Shown one piece after another: positions 1 to 10,989 of a stretch of 64,000 nucleotides of DNA (its first letter is position 1; each line of letters opens with the position of its first letter). The notes beneath the pieces were generated by a model. It did not search any database and was not told where the DNA came from. It saw nothing but the letters and a program-made list of their open reading frames with translations. Made by a program: the position numbers and the translations under genes. The stretch is from an uncultured Eubacteriales bacterium (GTDB lineage: Bacteria > Bacillota > Clostridia > Christensenellales > UBA1242), in NCBI GenBank assembly GCA_949077035.1, contig CARUPR010000004.1, positions 1 through 64,000 of the forward strand, read 5' to 3'.

Positions 1-2571
<2,571 letters not shown>

Positions 2572-2823
2572 TATTAAAATGATATAATTGGATAATCTTA
2601 GCATTTTCACATCTTAGATATTAATCTAATTGCTTTTTGTAATCATAATTTAATTTACTCGACGTAAATTGAATTTTGCACAAAGTATCGTATTACACTT
2701 GAATAAAATTTAACAAGCATAATTGATATTTGTTGCTCGTTTTACATTCTGTAAAACAATATATTATGTAGTTGTCAAGGTTCTATGCTAACGGGAGCAA
2801 CCAGCCCCTGTTTGAGTTAGCAT
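2572..2823 (-). other. Pre-23S leader with two hairpins
   Basis: This is the transcribed leader between the promoter and the mature 23S 5' end. It opens at about the predicted start site with a hairpin (arms ATGCTAAC/GTTAGCAT, 2785-2823, with an inner GC-rich pairing) followed by GAACCTTGACAACTAC, a string typical of pre-23S leaders in Gram-positives. A second perfect hairpin (GTTTTAC/GTAAAAC) lies at 2739-2757. A role in processing or in stabilising the 5' end is inferred. Confidence 0.6.
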
Positions 2824-2827
2824 GAAT

Positions 2828-2856
2828 ATAATATCAAAAGTAAATATAAATGTCAA
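2828..2856 (-). promoter_or_regulatory. Sigma-A-type promoter of the 23S gene
   Basis: On the minus strand: TTGACA (2856-2851), 17-bp spacer, TATTAT (2833-2828). The predicted start is near 2821, at the first leader hairpin. This is direct sequence evidence that the 23S gene has its own promoter. Confidence 0.8.
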
Positions 2857-2907
2857 CGGTTTTTTCAAAAAAAATTGAAAAAATTTTAAGTTTTTTTAAT
2901 GTTTTTT

Positions 2908-2949
2908 AAACACCTTACCATGTGTTTGTTTACACATTGCCGAGTGTTT
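2908..2949. repeat. Imperfect palindrome behind the 23S promoter
   Basis: Outer arms AAACAC/GTGTTT and inner arms ATGTGT/ACACAT are separated by symmetric 6-nt internal loops around a 6-nt loop. It sits 50 bp upstream of the 23S -35 box. It could be a protein-binding site or a cruciform. A terminator is unlikely because no gene reads into it. Confidence 0.4.
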
Positions 2950-2956
2950 GCTTTTT

Positions 2957-3360
2957 TAATGAATTTTATAATATTTTTTTTGAAAATTTAAGATAAAAAA
3001 ATTGCCAAACAAATTAAAATAATGTCTTAAAAAAGGGACAAAAAGAGAAAATGTAAGAAAATTTTACCAAAATAAAATCAATATATTCCGCCACCATGCA
3101 ATCAAAACCACTTTCATAAAAAGGAAAAGATTTAAATTATCACATAAATAAATCAAAAAGATATGGTTTAAGTTATTTCAAAAGCAACCACTATATTAAA
3201 CTCTTCTTGTATTCTGAAAAAAAAGACATATCAATATATGCCCTTATTTAAAATATATAATTTTTAAAAAGCGATTTAAAAAATCTTTTAATCAAATCTA
3301 TTATAAAAAATAGAAAGTTTTATCTTTAAATATCTGCCTTAATTAAAATAATGATTGTTT
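2957..3360. other. AT-rich intergenic stretch, nothing recognised
   Basis: No open frame with a ribosome-binding site, no tRNA-like fold and no clear repeat is visible between the palindrome and the CDS ending at 3361. Confidence 0.5.
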
Positions 3361-3891
3361 TCAAAAGTCAGCTTCAATATCTATTATATTTTCTTCCTTC
3401 TCATCGGTATTGATTTTATTTCTTCCACGATTCAAAATTGCCAAAGCACAAGATTTAAATGGAATGACAACTGCCATTGTAGCCAACTTTAAGGCATAAT
3501 CTGCAAGTTTCAAAATTCCTGTAGCAGTTTTTGTGACAATATCAATTGCCATACCTGGAAGAGAAGCAACAAATGCCATACCTTTAAAAACAAATTCTCC
3601 AAATTCAAAACAATCTTCACCCTTTGCATATAAACCAGTTGCAAGCAAGTTTGTTGGCAAAGCAAGAGCAAACCCTGTAAGTTCTACAGCCGAACCAACA
3701 ATAAAGATTCCGGCTTGAGCAGCTATTGAAGCAATTCCAACAGGAACAACTGGTGCTATAGCAGCCCCCGCCATTATTTTGGAAGATAAAGGAATTCTTT
3801 TACCATTTTTTAAAACAGCATCAGCAAATTCAAGTTTGGTTTCCATAACTTTCATAGCTTTTATTTTAAGACTTTCATTATTTTTTTTCAT
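3361..3891 (-). CDS. Small hydrophobic protein of unknown function (proline-bounded segments)
   Basis: A 176-residue protein, not recognised. After a charged N-terminus (1-35) it is almost continuously hydrophobic and Gly/Ala-rich from about residue 40 to 150, then ends in a Lys/Asp/Glu tail. One segment runs from SLPG to VIPF with exactly 32 residues between the two prolines. The same proline-to-PF spacing occurs twice in the 616-residue protein next door and approximately in the 482-residue protein at 8135-9583. A second segment from VPVG to ALPT lies upstream. Membrane association, perhaps as hairpins that do not fully cross, is inferred. The start follows a good AAGGAG ribosome-binding site. 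It is the last gene of a minus-strand run with 4196-6046, separated by 304 bp. Confidence 0.7.
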   Translation of the reverse strand: MKKNNESLKIKAMKVMETKLEFADAVLKNGKRIPLSSKIMAGAAIAPVVPVGIASIAAQAGIFIVGSAVELTGFALALPTNLLATGLYAKGEDCFEFGEFVFKGMAFVASLPGMAIDIVTKTATGILKLADYALKLATMAVVIPFKSCALAILNRGRNKINTDEKEENIIDIEADF

Positions 3892-3996
3892 TCATAACTC
3901 CTTAGTTTGATTTAATTTTATAATACATATTGCAAAAAGTCAATAGCCTGTTTTAAAACATCTTTCTTTTATAAATCAGATTCCAATTTTAAATCT

Positions 3997-4068
3997 GATT
4001 TTATAATTTATATTGAATCAGAATTTATAATTTATATTGATTCAGATTTTATAATTTATATTGATTAT
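3997..4068. repeat. Three 24-bp tandem repeats
   Basis: Copies at 3997-4020, 4021-4044 and 4045-4068 share the core TTATAATTTATATTGA with one to three changes. The array fills part of the 304-bp gap between the hydrophobic-protein genes. The remainder of the gap is A/T-only sequence without visible signals. Confidence 0.8.
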
Positions 4069-4195
4069 ATAATATAATATATATATTAATATATATCTAT
4101 ATAATAGGTAAAACCAATCAAAACAAACCTATAAATTTATTTTAAGATTACTGCAATTTAATAAAACAATTTTAAATGGTAAAAACAATAAAAAT

Positions 4196-6046
4196 TTAAT
4201 TTATAATATTATCAGCTTCTTGAAAGATTTTATCTTCTTCAACAATTTGAATATCCAAACATCTTTGTTTTGTCACATTGGCAACAATCTGTGCTTCTGC
4301 GAAAACATCTTTATCAAACTTAAAATCTTGCTTAGCAAGGTCAAAGGTATTAAGTGAATAGAGAGTTTTGTTTATACTATTGTCAATTTTTTCATCCCCG
4401 CCCAAAATGTCGAACTCGGTTTTTGCTTTGATTTCTTTGTTTTTCTCAAAACCAAAATCCTCTTCAATTTGCATTTCAATCTGCTTTTTAATTTGACTTT
4501 CAATTGGACTTTGATTGATTTCTTCTGCAGGCTTTTCTCTTGAATCAAGATATTTTTCAATTTGTATAAAATCGCCCTCGGTAAAATTGCCTTTAATTAA
4601 ACTATTATCTCTATTTTCTATAAGACTTTTAAGCACCTTGTTTTGGGCTTCTTCCAAAGCATTAATCTTCTCAGCTGTTTTATCATCAATTTGATAATCT
4701 GCCTTAAAACAATATCTATCTTTGATATTTTCACACACAACCGACAGGACATTTCCCTCGGCCGAAAAGTTTAAAATGCTTATGTCTTTATAATTTACAA
4801 CCTTATCATTTTCTTTTAAAACTTTGACAAGATTTCTTTTGATATTATTGTCAGCATATTTAACTTTGTCTTTAAATTTGACATCGCCAACCTTTAATAT
4901 ACCTTTTACAAGATAGTCAAACGGAATGGTCGCAACATCGATTCCAATATTTAAAAGTGTTGACGAAACTCGAGCTGTCATGTCAACCAAATTGCCCACA
5001 CCCTTAAATAACTTTCCAGGAAGTGCAACAGCGGTTGCAAGAGCTGACCTATCTTCTTTTAAACCTTCTTGATTTCTTTCTGCATTGCTTTCAGCTTTAT
5101 CAATATCAGCACCATTGTTTGCTTTTTTAAATCTATCAGCATTCTTGTTTGCAGCCTTATGCTTTCCGGTAAGATAAGCTTCAAACTTTTTGTTTTGGTT
5201 ATGTCTTGCTTGAATTTTATCTGCAATTTTCTCAAAAGGAAAGGCAAGAGCACTTCCCACAAACTTAAAGGTAAGCCCAGCTAAATCAACACAAACAAGA
5301 CCAAGTTTCAACACCTGTGATGTAAGCTTGATAGGAAATGAAAGGACCTGACTTGTGCCAATTGCCGCCCTGCTTTTGAGATTCATGTTTTGATATTTTT
5401 CTTCTAAAAGATAATCTCTGTATGCACTTTTTATAATTTTTAAATATTTCTCTTCAATGTCAAAATCATTTGCAACATATTCAACCAAGCTTTTTCCATA
5501 ACTCCAATCTTCTTCATCAGCCATTTCAATAAGCTTGCGAGTTTTATAATATTCATCAAAATACATATCAACAACAGGGTTTGTGGATTTTGAAGTTTTT
5601 GCATCTCTCAAAGCCTGAGCCACAATATTTATTGTTTCTACACCATCCCTATGCTTGAAAAATGATTTGTTGTTTTTGATAAGATTGTAGGCATAGAGCC
5701 TGAAAACAAGCTCATAATTTCCTTCCTTATTATAAAGATTGTCAATTAAATATTCGCTAAGGTTGTCATTAAATTCACAATATTTTGCACCTTTTACAAA
5801 CTCAATAATTTCTGAAAACTGATTAAAGTCTTCCTCATTTTCCACTTCAATATATTTTATCCCTTGGATTATATTGCTTTGATAAAAACGAATAGCATTG
5901 ACATTATCCTTAAATTTTCTTGTTAAAAGATTGTCTTCACTTATAGACCCTTCAGCCAAAATTTGATTTTCAAGAGATTCTGTCTGTTTAATCAGCTCTT
6001 TCATTTCATTCAATTCTTCCATGCGATTGGCCAATAGATAATTCAT
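4196..6046 (-). CDS. 616-residue protein of unknown function with two hydrophobic PF segments
   Basis: Not recognised. Residues 1-220 are helical and charged. A first hydrophobic segment follows (about 235-270, SFPIK … AFPFEK), then a charged linker rich in Asn/Lys/Ala. A second hydrophobic segment (about 340-380, ALPGK … TIPFDY) is followed by an alpha/beta-looking part containing NYKDISIL and EGNVLSVV, then an acidic tail. The two prolines bounding each segment are 32 residues apart in both cases. The part after the second segment resembles the same part of the 482-residue protein at 8135-9583 (KYINDLKI, TGNLSISVV), so the two look like paralogues. The start has an AAGGAAG site. The gene is divergent from the PIN locus at 6323. 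Confidence 0.75.
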   Translation of the reverse strand: MNYLLANRMEELNEMKELIKQTESLENQILAEGSISEDNLLTRKFKDNVNAIRFYQSNIIQGIKYIEVENEEDFNQFSEIIEFVKGAKYCEFNDNLSEYLIDNLYNKEGNYELVFRLYAYNLIKNNKSFFKHRDGVETINIVAQALRDAKTSKSTNPVVDMYFDEYYKTRKLIEMADEEDWSYGKSLVEYVANDFDIEEKYLKIIKSAYRDYLLEEKYQNMNLKSRAAIGTSQVLSFPIKLTSQVLKLGLVCVDLAGLTFKFVGSALAFPFEKIADKIQARHNQNKKFEAYLTGKHKAANKNADRFKKANNGADIDKAESNAERNQEGLKEDRSALATAVALPGKLFKGVGNLVDMTARVSSTLLNIGIDVATIPFDYLVKGILKVGDVKFKDKVKYADNNIKRNLVKVLKENDKVVNYKDISILNFSAEGNVLSVVCENIKDRYCFKADYQIDDKTAEKINALEEAQNKVLKSLIENRDNSLIKGNFTEGDFIQIEKYLDSREKPAEEINQSPIESQIKKQIEMQIEEDFGFEKNKEIKAKTEFDILGGDEKIDNSINKTLYSLNTFDLAKQDFKFDKDVFAEAQIVANVTKQRCLDIQIVEEDKIFQEADNIIN

Positions 6047-6274
6047 AACAACTTCCTTTTATCAAAATCGATTATAGCAATAAATTCATAATATAATCAA
6101 AATTTATTTTATATTGATATTTTAATTCACTTTATCGACATTGTCAATATCAATTTTTAAATATTAAATAATATATAGATGATATATTATTAATATAAAG
6201 GCTATAATAATTTATATATAGATAAATATAGACTAAATACTTTCAATAAAATAGATAATTAAAAAATAAAAATA

Positions 6275-6303
6275 TTGACTTAAAAAGAGAAAAATGTTAA
6301 AAT
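6275..6303 (+). promoter_or_regulatory. Promoter of the PIN locus
   Basis: TTGACT (6275-6280), 17-bp spacer, TAAAAT (6298-6303) preceded by TG at the extended -10 position. The start codon at 6323 follows a GAGGGAG ribosome-binding site. Confidence 0.7.
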
Positions 6304-6322
6304 ATAATTAGAGGGAGAATAT

Positions 6323-6589
6323 ATGGATATAAAAGAAAAACAGTTTCATCAAAATGAAAAACTAAATGAAAATCAAAAAGTTGAACAAGTCATAGACCTT
6401 GATATGATTGACCAAGAATTTGATATGTTCTTGGAAGAGCGAGATGATTTTGATAAATTTGTCAAAGAGCAAAGAAGTAAGGATATAGATTTGGATGTCC
6501 TTTCAAATCATATTAAATCGCTTGCAGAAGAAAAGTCGATTAACACTCTTGAAATCTCTTTAAAAGAAGAAGGTGAAGACAATGAATAA
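6323..6589 (+). CDS. Small acidic protein, putative antitoxin
   Basis: An 88-residue, strongly acidic protein with no recognised domain. It runs QVIDLDMIDQEFDMF, then a DDFDKFVKEQRSK stretch, then a predicted helix around LSNHIKSLAEE. It sits immediately upstream of a PIN-domain gene and overlaps its preferred ATG by 8 nt, a translationally coupled arrangement seen in VapBC-type pairs. The start follows GAGGGAG at good spacing and a clear promoter. The antitoxin role is inferred only from position, size and charge. No AbrB, ribbon-helix-helix or Phd-type DNA-binding motif is obvious, so it could instead be an accessory protein. Confidence 0.6.
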   Translation: MDIKEKQFHQNEKLNENQKVEQVIDLDMIDQEFDMFLEERDDFDKFVKEQRSKDIDLDVLSNHIKSLAEEKSINTLEISLKEEGEDNE

Positions 6590-7994
6590 ACCAACAAACA
6601 TAATGCTTGACTCTTGCGTAAGTTTTGAAATGCTGCCTTACAGCAGATGTTATGAAATATATGGCAGAGAAATTGTGGAAAGTATAATTGAAAAACGCAA
6701 AGAAAAACTTGAAGAACTGGAAAAATTAATTACTTCAAAATTTGTTGATGAATTTAATGACAAATATCAAAGTTATACCTTTGACCAAAAGATTGCTGTA
6801 TACAAAACTTTCAACCTTAATAAAGTCAACACACTAAACAAAGTTTTTAAAAAATATTATTTTAAATCAATGGGCAAATCTTTTAATAAAGAAACCGGCA
6901 AATATGAATTTAATGATAGAATTTCAGAAAAAACTAAAAGTTATGCCAAAGAAAATTTTGAAAATATAAAAAATACTTTAAAAACATATCATAAATACAA
7001 TGAAAAAGCAAACATATACTATCTTGACAGAAACAACAATTATATTGCAAATGATATTCATAAATATAAAAATTTAAAAATGAATTTATCAGCTGGCCAA
7101 CTTTTTCTTGATATGCTTGACGGCAAATATAAATTTCACATTCCTTCAGTTTCACTGAAAGAACTTGAAGACCATACAAGAGATAAATCAGCTGGTCAAA
7201 ACAACAATCAACAAAATAATAATCAACAAAATAACCAAAACAACAATCAACAGAAAAATGAAAAATGGCTGAAAGTCAATGCACAAACTCTGCAAAATTT
7301 CATCAAAAACTATGCCACAATCACCTATTCAAATGACAATAAGACCAATGCTTTAATAAACTCTCTTGCTGCCCAGTATAGAATCAAACAAAATAGCAAT
7401 TATTTTAAAGCAATGGATGAAGATAAAAATCACTTAAAAGATTATGGCGATTCAAAAATCATGGCGATGGCAAGCTTGGCAGGTATGCCACTTGCAACCT
7501 ATAATTGCAAAGATTTCATCTATGAAAAGGTTTTTAAGGAAGGCAATTCAAAAAAGAAAAACAAGCTGATAGAAGTTGAAGAAAGAGATAAAATAAGAAA
7601 ATATATCGCCTTTGTCAATTCAAAACATAAATATGCAACAGATGCTTATGCATACTCTGTTGATGAAATTTTGGAAGGCAGATATCATATCCCAACAAGA
7701 AGATGTAGGCTTGATAAATTTGAAAATAAAAATATAAAGTTCTTTAAAGACCTTGATGAACTTTTAGATATTGTTTCAAGTAATAATGCAAACAAAACTT
7801 TAAATCAAGCTAAGCAAGCTGAAAACAAAGTTGAGAATACCGAAAACAAAACTGATGAGGTAAAATCTGAAGAAACAAAAAATGATGAATCAGCAAAATC
7901 TTCTGAAACCGAACAAAGTTCTGAAATAGCGGAATCAAATACCGAAACTTCTTCTGAAGCTGAAATGGAAGAACTTGAAGTTGCAATGAACTAA
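6582..7994 (+). CDS. PIN-domain ribonuclease-like protein with long insertions
   Basis: A 470-residue protein. The N-terminus NIMLDS gives the first acidic residue of a PIN fold (D10). SLKELEDH (about 192-198) gives the conserved Glu. GDSKIMAMASLAG (about 289-301) with ATYNCKDF (to about 312) gives the third acidic residue and the typical end of the fold. A standard PIN domain is about 130 residues. Here the core is stretched to about 310 by a Lys-rich helical insert (40-165) and a Gln/Asn repeat tract (207-225), and an acidic Glu/Ser/Thr tail follows after about 400. PIN proteins are Mg-dependent RNases, often toxins. I chose ATG 6582 over 6573 because AGAAGGTG is correctly placed for it. 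A bidirectional terminator follows. Confidence 0.72.
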   Translation: MNKPTNIMLDSCVSFEMLPYSRCYEIYGREIVESIIEKRKEKLEELEKLITSKFVDEFNDKYQSYTFDQKIAVYKTFNLNKVNTLNKVFKKYYFKSMGKSFNKETGKYEFNDRISEKTKSYAKENFENIKNTLKTYHKYNEKANIYYLDRNNNYIANDIHKYKNLKMNLSAGQLFLDMLDGKYKFHIPSVSLKELEDHTRDKSAGQNNNQQNNNQQNNQNNNQQKNEKWLKVNAQTLQNFIKNYATITYSNDNKTNALINSLAAQYRIKQNSNYFKAMDEDKNHLKDYGDSKIMAMASLAGMPLATYNCKDFIYEKVFKEGNSKKKNKLIEVEERDKIRKYIAFVNSKHKYATDAYAYSVDEILEGRYHIPTRRCRLDKFENKNIKFFKDLDELLDIVSSNNANKTLNQAKQAENKVENTENKTDEVKSEETKNDESAKSSETEQSSEIAESNTETSSEAEMEELEVAMN

Positions 7995-8012
7995 AAATAT
8001 TATTGATAAAAC

Positions 8013-8048
8013 AAAAAAAAGTATTTCGCAAATGAAATACTTTTTTTA
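8013..8048. terminator. Bidirectional rho-independent terminator
   Basis: Perfect 10-bp stem AAAGTATTTC/GAAATACTTT with an A-run on the left and a T-run on the right. It lies between the convergent PIN gene and the gene ending at 8135. Confidence 0.85.
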
Positions 8049-8134
8049 TAATTAAATTTATTTTTGAATTTTTAAATCCTCCAATAAAGTCATAAATAAA
8101 ATATTTTGATTTATTTAAATGGTTTATTGATAGA

Positions 8135-9583
8135 TTAATTCATCATATCTTCTTCCTTTTCATCTTGATATGAATAATCTTTAGAGTCTTCATATCCAAT
8201 TTCTTGAATTGATTCATCAAAAGAACCTAAATAGTTTACTTCAATTACATTGCCCTCTTTGGTCACTTCGGCAAGTCTTCTCATAAATCTAATTACATCA
8301 AGTTTCTTTTTCTTTTGACCAACTTCAAAGTCATTTACTTTTCCAGTTTGTTTATCAGCAAAGTTTTCTTTCATGATGTTTTTAAAGTTTTTATATTCAC
8401 CCTCTTTAAGTGCATATTTGACTTCATATAAATCTTGTTCATGATGCTTTTTATTCATAACAACACTGATAGAAAGGTTGCCAGTTTCATCAATATTAAT
8501 CTTTAAATCATTGATATATTTAAATTTCTTTCCACTTCTTTTCAAAGCTTTTGTGACATCACTATAAATATCTTTCATATCATGCTTATATGTTCTATTT
8601 TTATTGATGGCAGTATTTAATCCTTCAATACCCATTTTTGTAATTTCAAATGGTGCAGAAATAATCACACCCAAACTAATAAAAGTCCAATTAATAAGCA
8701 TAAATACAGAGCCAACAGCTGAGAAAGTGCCTTTAATAACCTTGCTTACTGTCCCAGGAAGTTTTGCAGAATATGTCAAAAGTCCGCTTCCAAGTTTTGG
8801 TTTTGTGTTTGTTTCCACCTTATATTTGAAAAACTCTTTCTTGATAAAAGTTTTATCTTGTTTTGTAAGACCCTTGATTTTTTCAAGCTTCTTTGCATTT
8901 GTGCCAAGCTTTACAAAAAGTTTTTCAAGATAAGCTCTGTCTTGAAGGATAATATCAGAAACAGCAGCTGCCTTTTTATCTTTTGCTCTTAAAGCAATTG
9001 AATTTTTGAAAAGTTCTTCAACTGCACTTGCAGGTTCAAGCACACTATATGCCAAGCTGCGGTTTTCATCATGACTTATTGTATGCATCAAAAACCCTGT
9101 CAAAATTTCTTTATCTTTTGCAATATATCTTTCAATTTCATTATAGAAATTTTCTTTGACACTGTCATCAACGTGAAGTGTTGTAATATTTGAAAGTATT
9201 GCACCCTTGTCAGCTTCAGATTTTGAATTTGCAAGACAAACATCAATGCATCTTTTGATATCATCAATATCTTTAAAATCAGAAATTTGTATATCTCTAA
9301 AACTTGTAATAATCGAATTGACAGAATTCAAAACATATTCATTTTCAAGTCTTCTTTTTTCTTTGAGATTAAGTTTTTTCTCTTCAAGCTTTTTAAATTC
9401 TGGAGTTTCCTCCATTCCTTCTCTGCTCATACTTAAAGTAAAGTTCATTTTATTTTGAAGATGAAAAAGTTTCTCATCAAACTTTTTGATATTTGCTTTG
9501 ATAAGTTCAATATTGTCGACAAAAGGCAAAAGCTTGCTAGGCTTTGAATATAAAATTTCATTATTCTTTTTCTTCTTTCCCAT
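8135..9583 (-). CDS. 482-residue protein of unknown function with a hydrophobic PF segment
   Basis: Not recognised. A Lys-rich start (MGKKKKNN) is followed by a long helical, coiled-coil-prone region (about 15-100) and a second helical region. A hydrophobic segment (about 280-320, KLPGT … SAPFEI, prolines 35 residues apart) then leads to a C-terminal part with KYINDLKI and TGNLSISVV. The hydrophobic segment and C-terminal part match the layout of the 616-residue protein at 4196-6046, so they are probably paralogues. I chose ATG 9583 because GGGAGGAA lies 4-5 nt upstream; an ATG further upstream has no such site. The short C-terminal tail is acidic. Membrane association is inferred from the hydrophobic segment only. 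Confidence 0.75.
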   Translation of the reverse strand: MGKKKKNNEILYSKPSKLLPFVDNIELIKANIKKFDEKLFHLQNKMNFTLSMSREGMEETPEFKKLEEKKLNLKEKRRLENEYVLNSVNSIITSFRDIQISDFKDIDDIKRCIDVCLANSKSEADKGAILSNITTLHVDDSVKENFYNEIERYIAKDKEILTGFLMHTISHDENRSLAYSVLEPASAVEELFKNSIALRAKDKKAAAVSDIILQDRAYLEKLFVKLGTNAKKLEKIKGLTKQDKTFIKKEFFKYKVETNTKPKLGSGLLTYSAKLPGTVSKVIKGTFSAVGSVFMLINWTFISLGVIISAPFEITKMGIEGLNTAINKNRTYKHDMKDIYSDVTKALKRSGKKFKYINDLKINIDETGNLSISVVMNKKHHEQDLYEVKYALKEGEYKNFKNIMKENFADKQTGKVNDFEVGQKKKKLDVIRFMRRLAEVTKEGNVIEVNYLGSFDESIQEIGYEDSKDYSYQDEKEEDMMN

Positions 9584-10028
9584 AAATTCCTCCCAAATAT
9601 TTTTTAAAGTAAAGAAAGTTATCATGAAGTTTATAATATTTATTTTCTTAAATTTAAAGTTTAAAAAAAGGTTTTATTGCAACAAGTTTTTTAAATAAAC
9701 TTTGCTTAATTTATTATAAGCATAAAATAAAGAAAATAAAATTTAAAATTACTATTTTATTTTAATTTAAAATTTCATCTTTGTCAATACTTTTTTTTCA
9801 AAATTTGTCGATAAAAAATCGCTCACCATCAAACAACTTTCCTAATTTTATAAAACAACTCACCTTTCCCATCTTTCTTTACTTAATAAAAAAAGGATGA
9901 ATATTTCTCACCCTTTCAATCATTTTCAAAAATATTTATTTTTAAAATTGTTTTCAATTTCTTTTTTATAGATAATAAATTTTGTTTTAATATCTTTTTA
10001 TTGATTAATTTTGTTTATAAAAATTTCT
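9584..10028. other. AT-rich intergenic region with one terminator
   Basis: It lies between two minus-strand genes. Apart from the terminator at 9887-9916 I see only A/T-rich sequence. A promoter for the gene at 9583 probably lies here, but no spacing-correct -35/-10 pair stands out. Confidence 0.5.
9887..9916 (-). terminator. Terminator of the 10029-11442 gene group
   Basis: On the minus strand, GGGTGA and TCATCC form a 6-bp stem (one G-T pair) around a 7-nt loop, followed by seven Ts. Confidence 0.6.
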
Positions 10029-10469
10029 TTATTCAAATTTTATCTTGTTTTCAATCTCTTTGTCATCTTCAGCTTTGTCTTTATAAATGCTGCTGATATT
10101 AATCTCGGAAAGTTTTATCTTTTCCTTTTTTTCTTTCTTCTTTTTAAGTTTTACACCATTGTCAGCAACCATTTCTCCGTCAATATAAATTTGAATGCTT
10201 AGTTTATATCCAAATGAACTTGACCTGCAACAAATCAAAGCTTCCTTTCCATTTATATCCAATTTAAATTCTTCGCCTTTAATAAGCTGTGCCATATAAT
10301 AATCATTGACAAGAACATTATCAACAAAGATTTTAAGATGGGCTGTTTTGTTTTCGATTCTGATATCCTTTCCATCGATATTAAAGTTATATTTTTTTAT
10401 AGACATCAAAAATGAAACTAAAACAAATATCAATAGACAGGCAATGACTGCAATGACCGCATATAACAT
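10029..10469 (-). CDS. Membrane-anchored protein of unknown function
   Basis: A 146-residue protein. One N-terminal membrane segment (about 3-24, AVIAVIACLLIFVLVSF) is followed by a beta-rich domain (about 28-105). A Lys-rich stretch (KLKKKKEKKEK) and a short charged tail complete it. I do not recognise the family. The start follows GAGGTTT, 35 bp after the SecB-like gene on the same strand, so the two are probably co-transcribed. Whether the beta domain faces the cytoplasm cannot be read with certainty, though the lysines after the membrane segment suggest it does. Confidence 0.7.
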   Translation of the reverse strand: MLYAVIAVIACLLIFVLVSFLMSIKKYNFNIDGKDIRIENKTAHLKIFVDNVLVNDYYMAQLIKGEEFKLDINGKEALICCRSSSFGYKLSIQIYIDGEMVADNGVKLKKKKEKKEKIKLSEINISSIYKDKAEDDKEIENKIKFE

Positions 10470-10504
10470 AGAAAAACCTCGTTTGTTAAACTTTTAAGTC
10501 AATT

Positions 10505-10900
10505 TTATTGTGGAAATTGACAAACAGGAGCTGTTATCATAGGACCAATTTGAGAATGAATTGTAAGCTCTGCAAGTATGGTCGCAATATTGCTTGCAAG
10601 CACCCTTGCAACAGGGCTGTTTTTGAAAAATTCTTCATGGTCGTCAAGATTATCAAATTCAGCAGTGTTTATAATCACCTCAACACTTTGTGCCACCTCA
10701 ATAGAAAAAATACATTCAGGTTCTGGCTTAACATTTCTTTGAAGAACAACTTTTACAGCATCAGCCCTCAATCTTTCAACAGAAAGTTCATCCCATACCC
10801 TCATGTTGACAGAAGAGTTTGGCTCTGGCTCGCTAAGTCTTTTATATTCAACCTTTTCCAAAATAGGTTTAAAATTCATATTTCTGATAATATTTGCCAT
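10505..10900 (-). CDS. SecB-like chaperone-fold protein
   Basis: A 131-residue protein. The order of features resembles the SecB fold: beta strands with alternating hydrophobics (VKVVLQRNV, ECIFSIEVAQSVEVII), an acidic loop, a helix (ARVLASNIATILAELT) and the closing motif GPMITAPVCQFP. That last motif recalls the LNLxPVxF end of SecB. SecB holds unfolded proteins for export or, in SecB-like TA chaperones, protects an antitoxin. Gram-positives normally lack classical SecB but several carry distant homologues. The start follows AAGGAG. It lies in a minus-strand group with the genes at 10990-11442 and 10029-10469. The assignment rests on motif pattern alone. Confidence 0.5.
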   Translation of the reverse strand: MANIIRNMNFKPILEKVEYKRLSEPEPNSSVNMRVWDELSVERLRADAVKVVLQRNVKPEPECIFSIEVAQSVEVIINTAEFDNLDDHEEFFKNSPVARVLASNIATILAELTIHSQIGPMITAPVCQFPQ

Positions 10901-10989
10901 ATATTTCTCCTTAAATTAATTATATTTTTATATTAACACAATAAACATTTTTTAACAACAAATTATTGATGATTTTTATATAATTTTGT

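Noticed and set aside
10508..10936. 142-codon plus-strand open frame opposite the SecB-like gene
   Set aside because: It lies fully antisense to a better-supported gene and has no ribosome-binding site or recognisable product.
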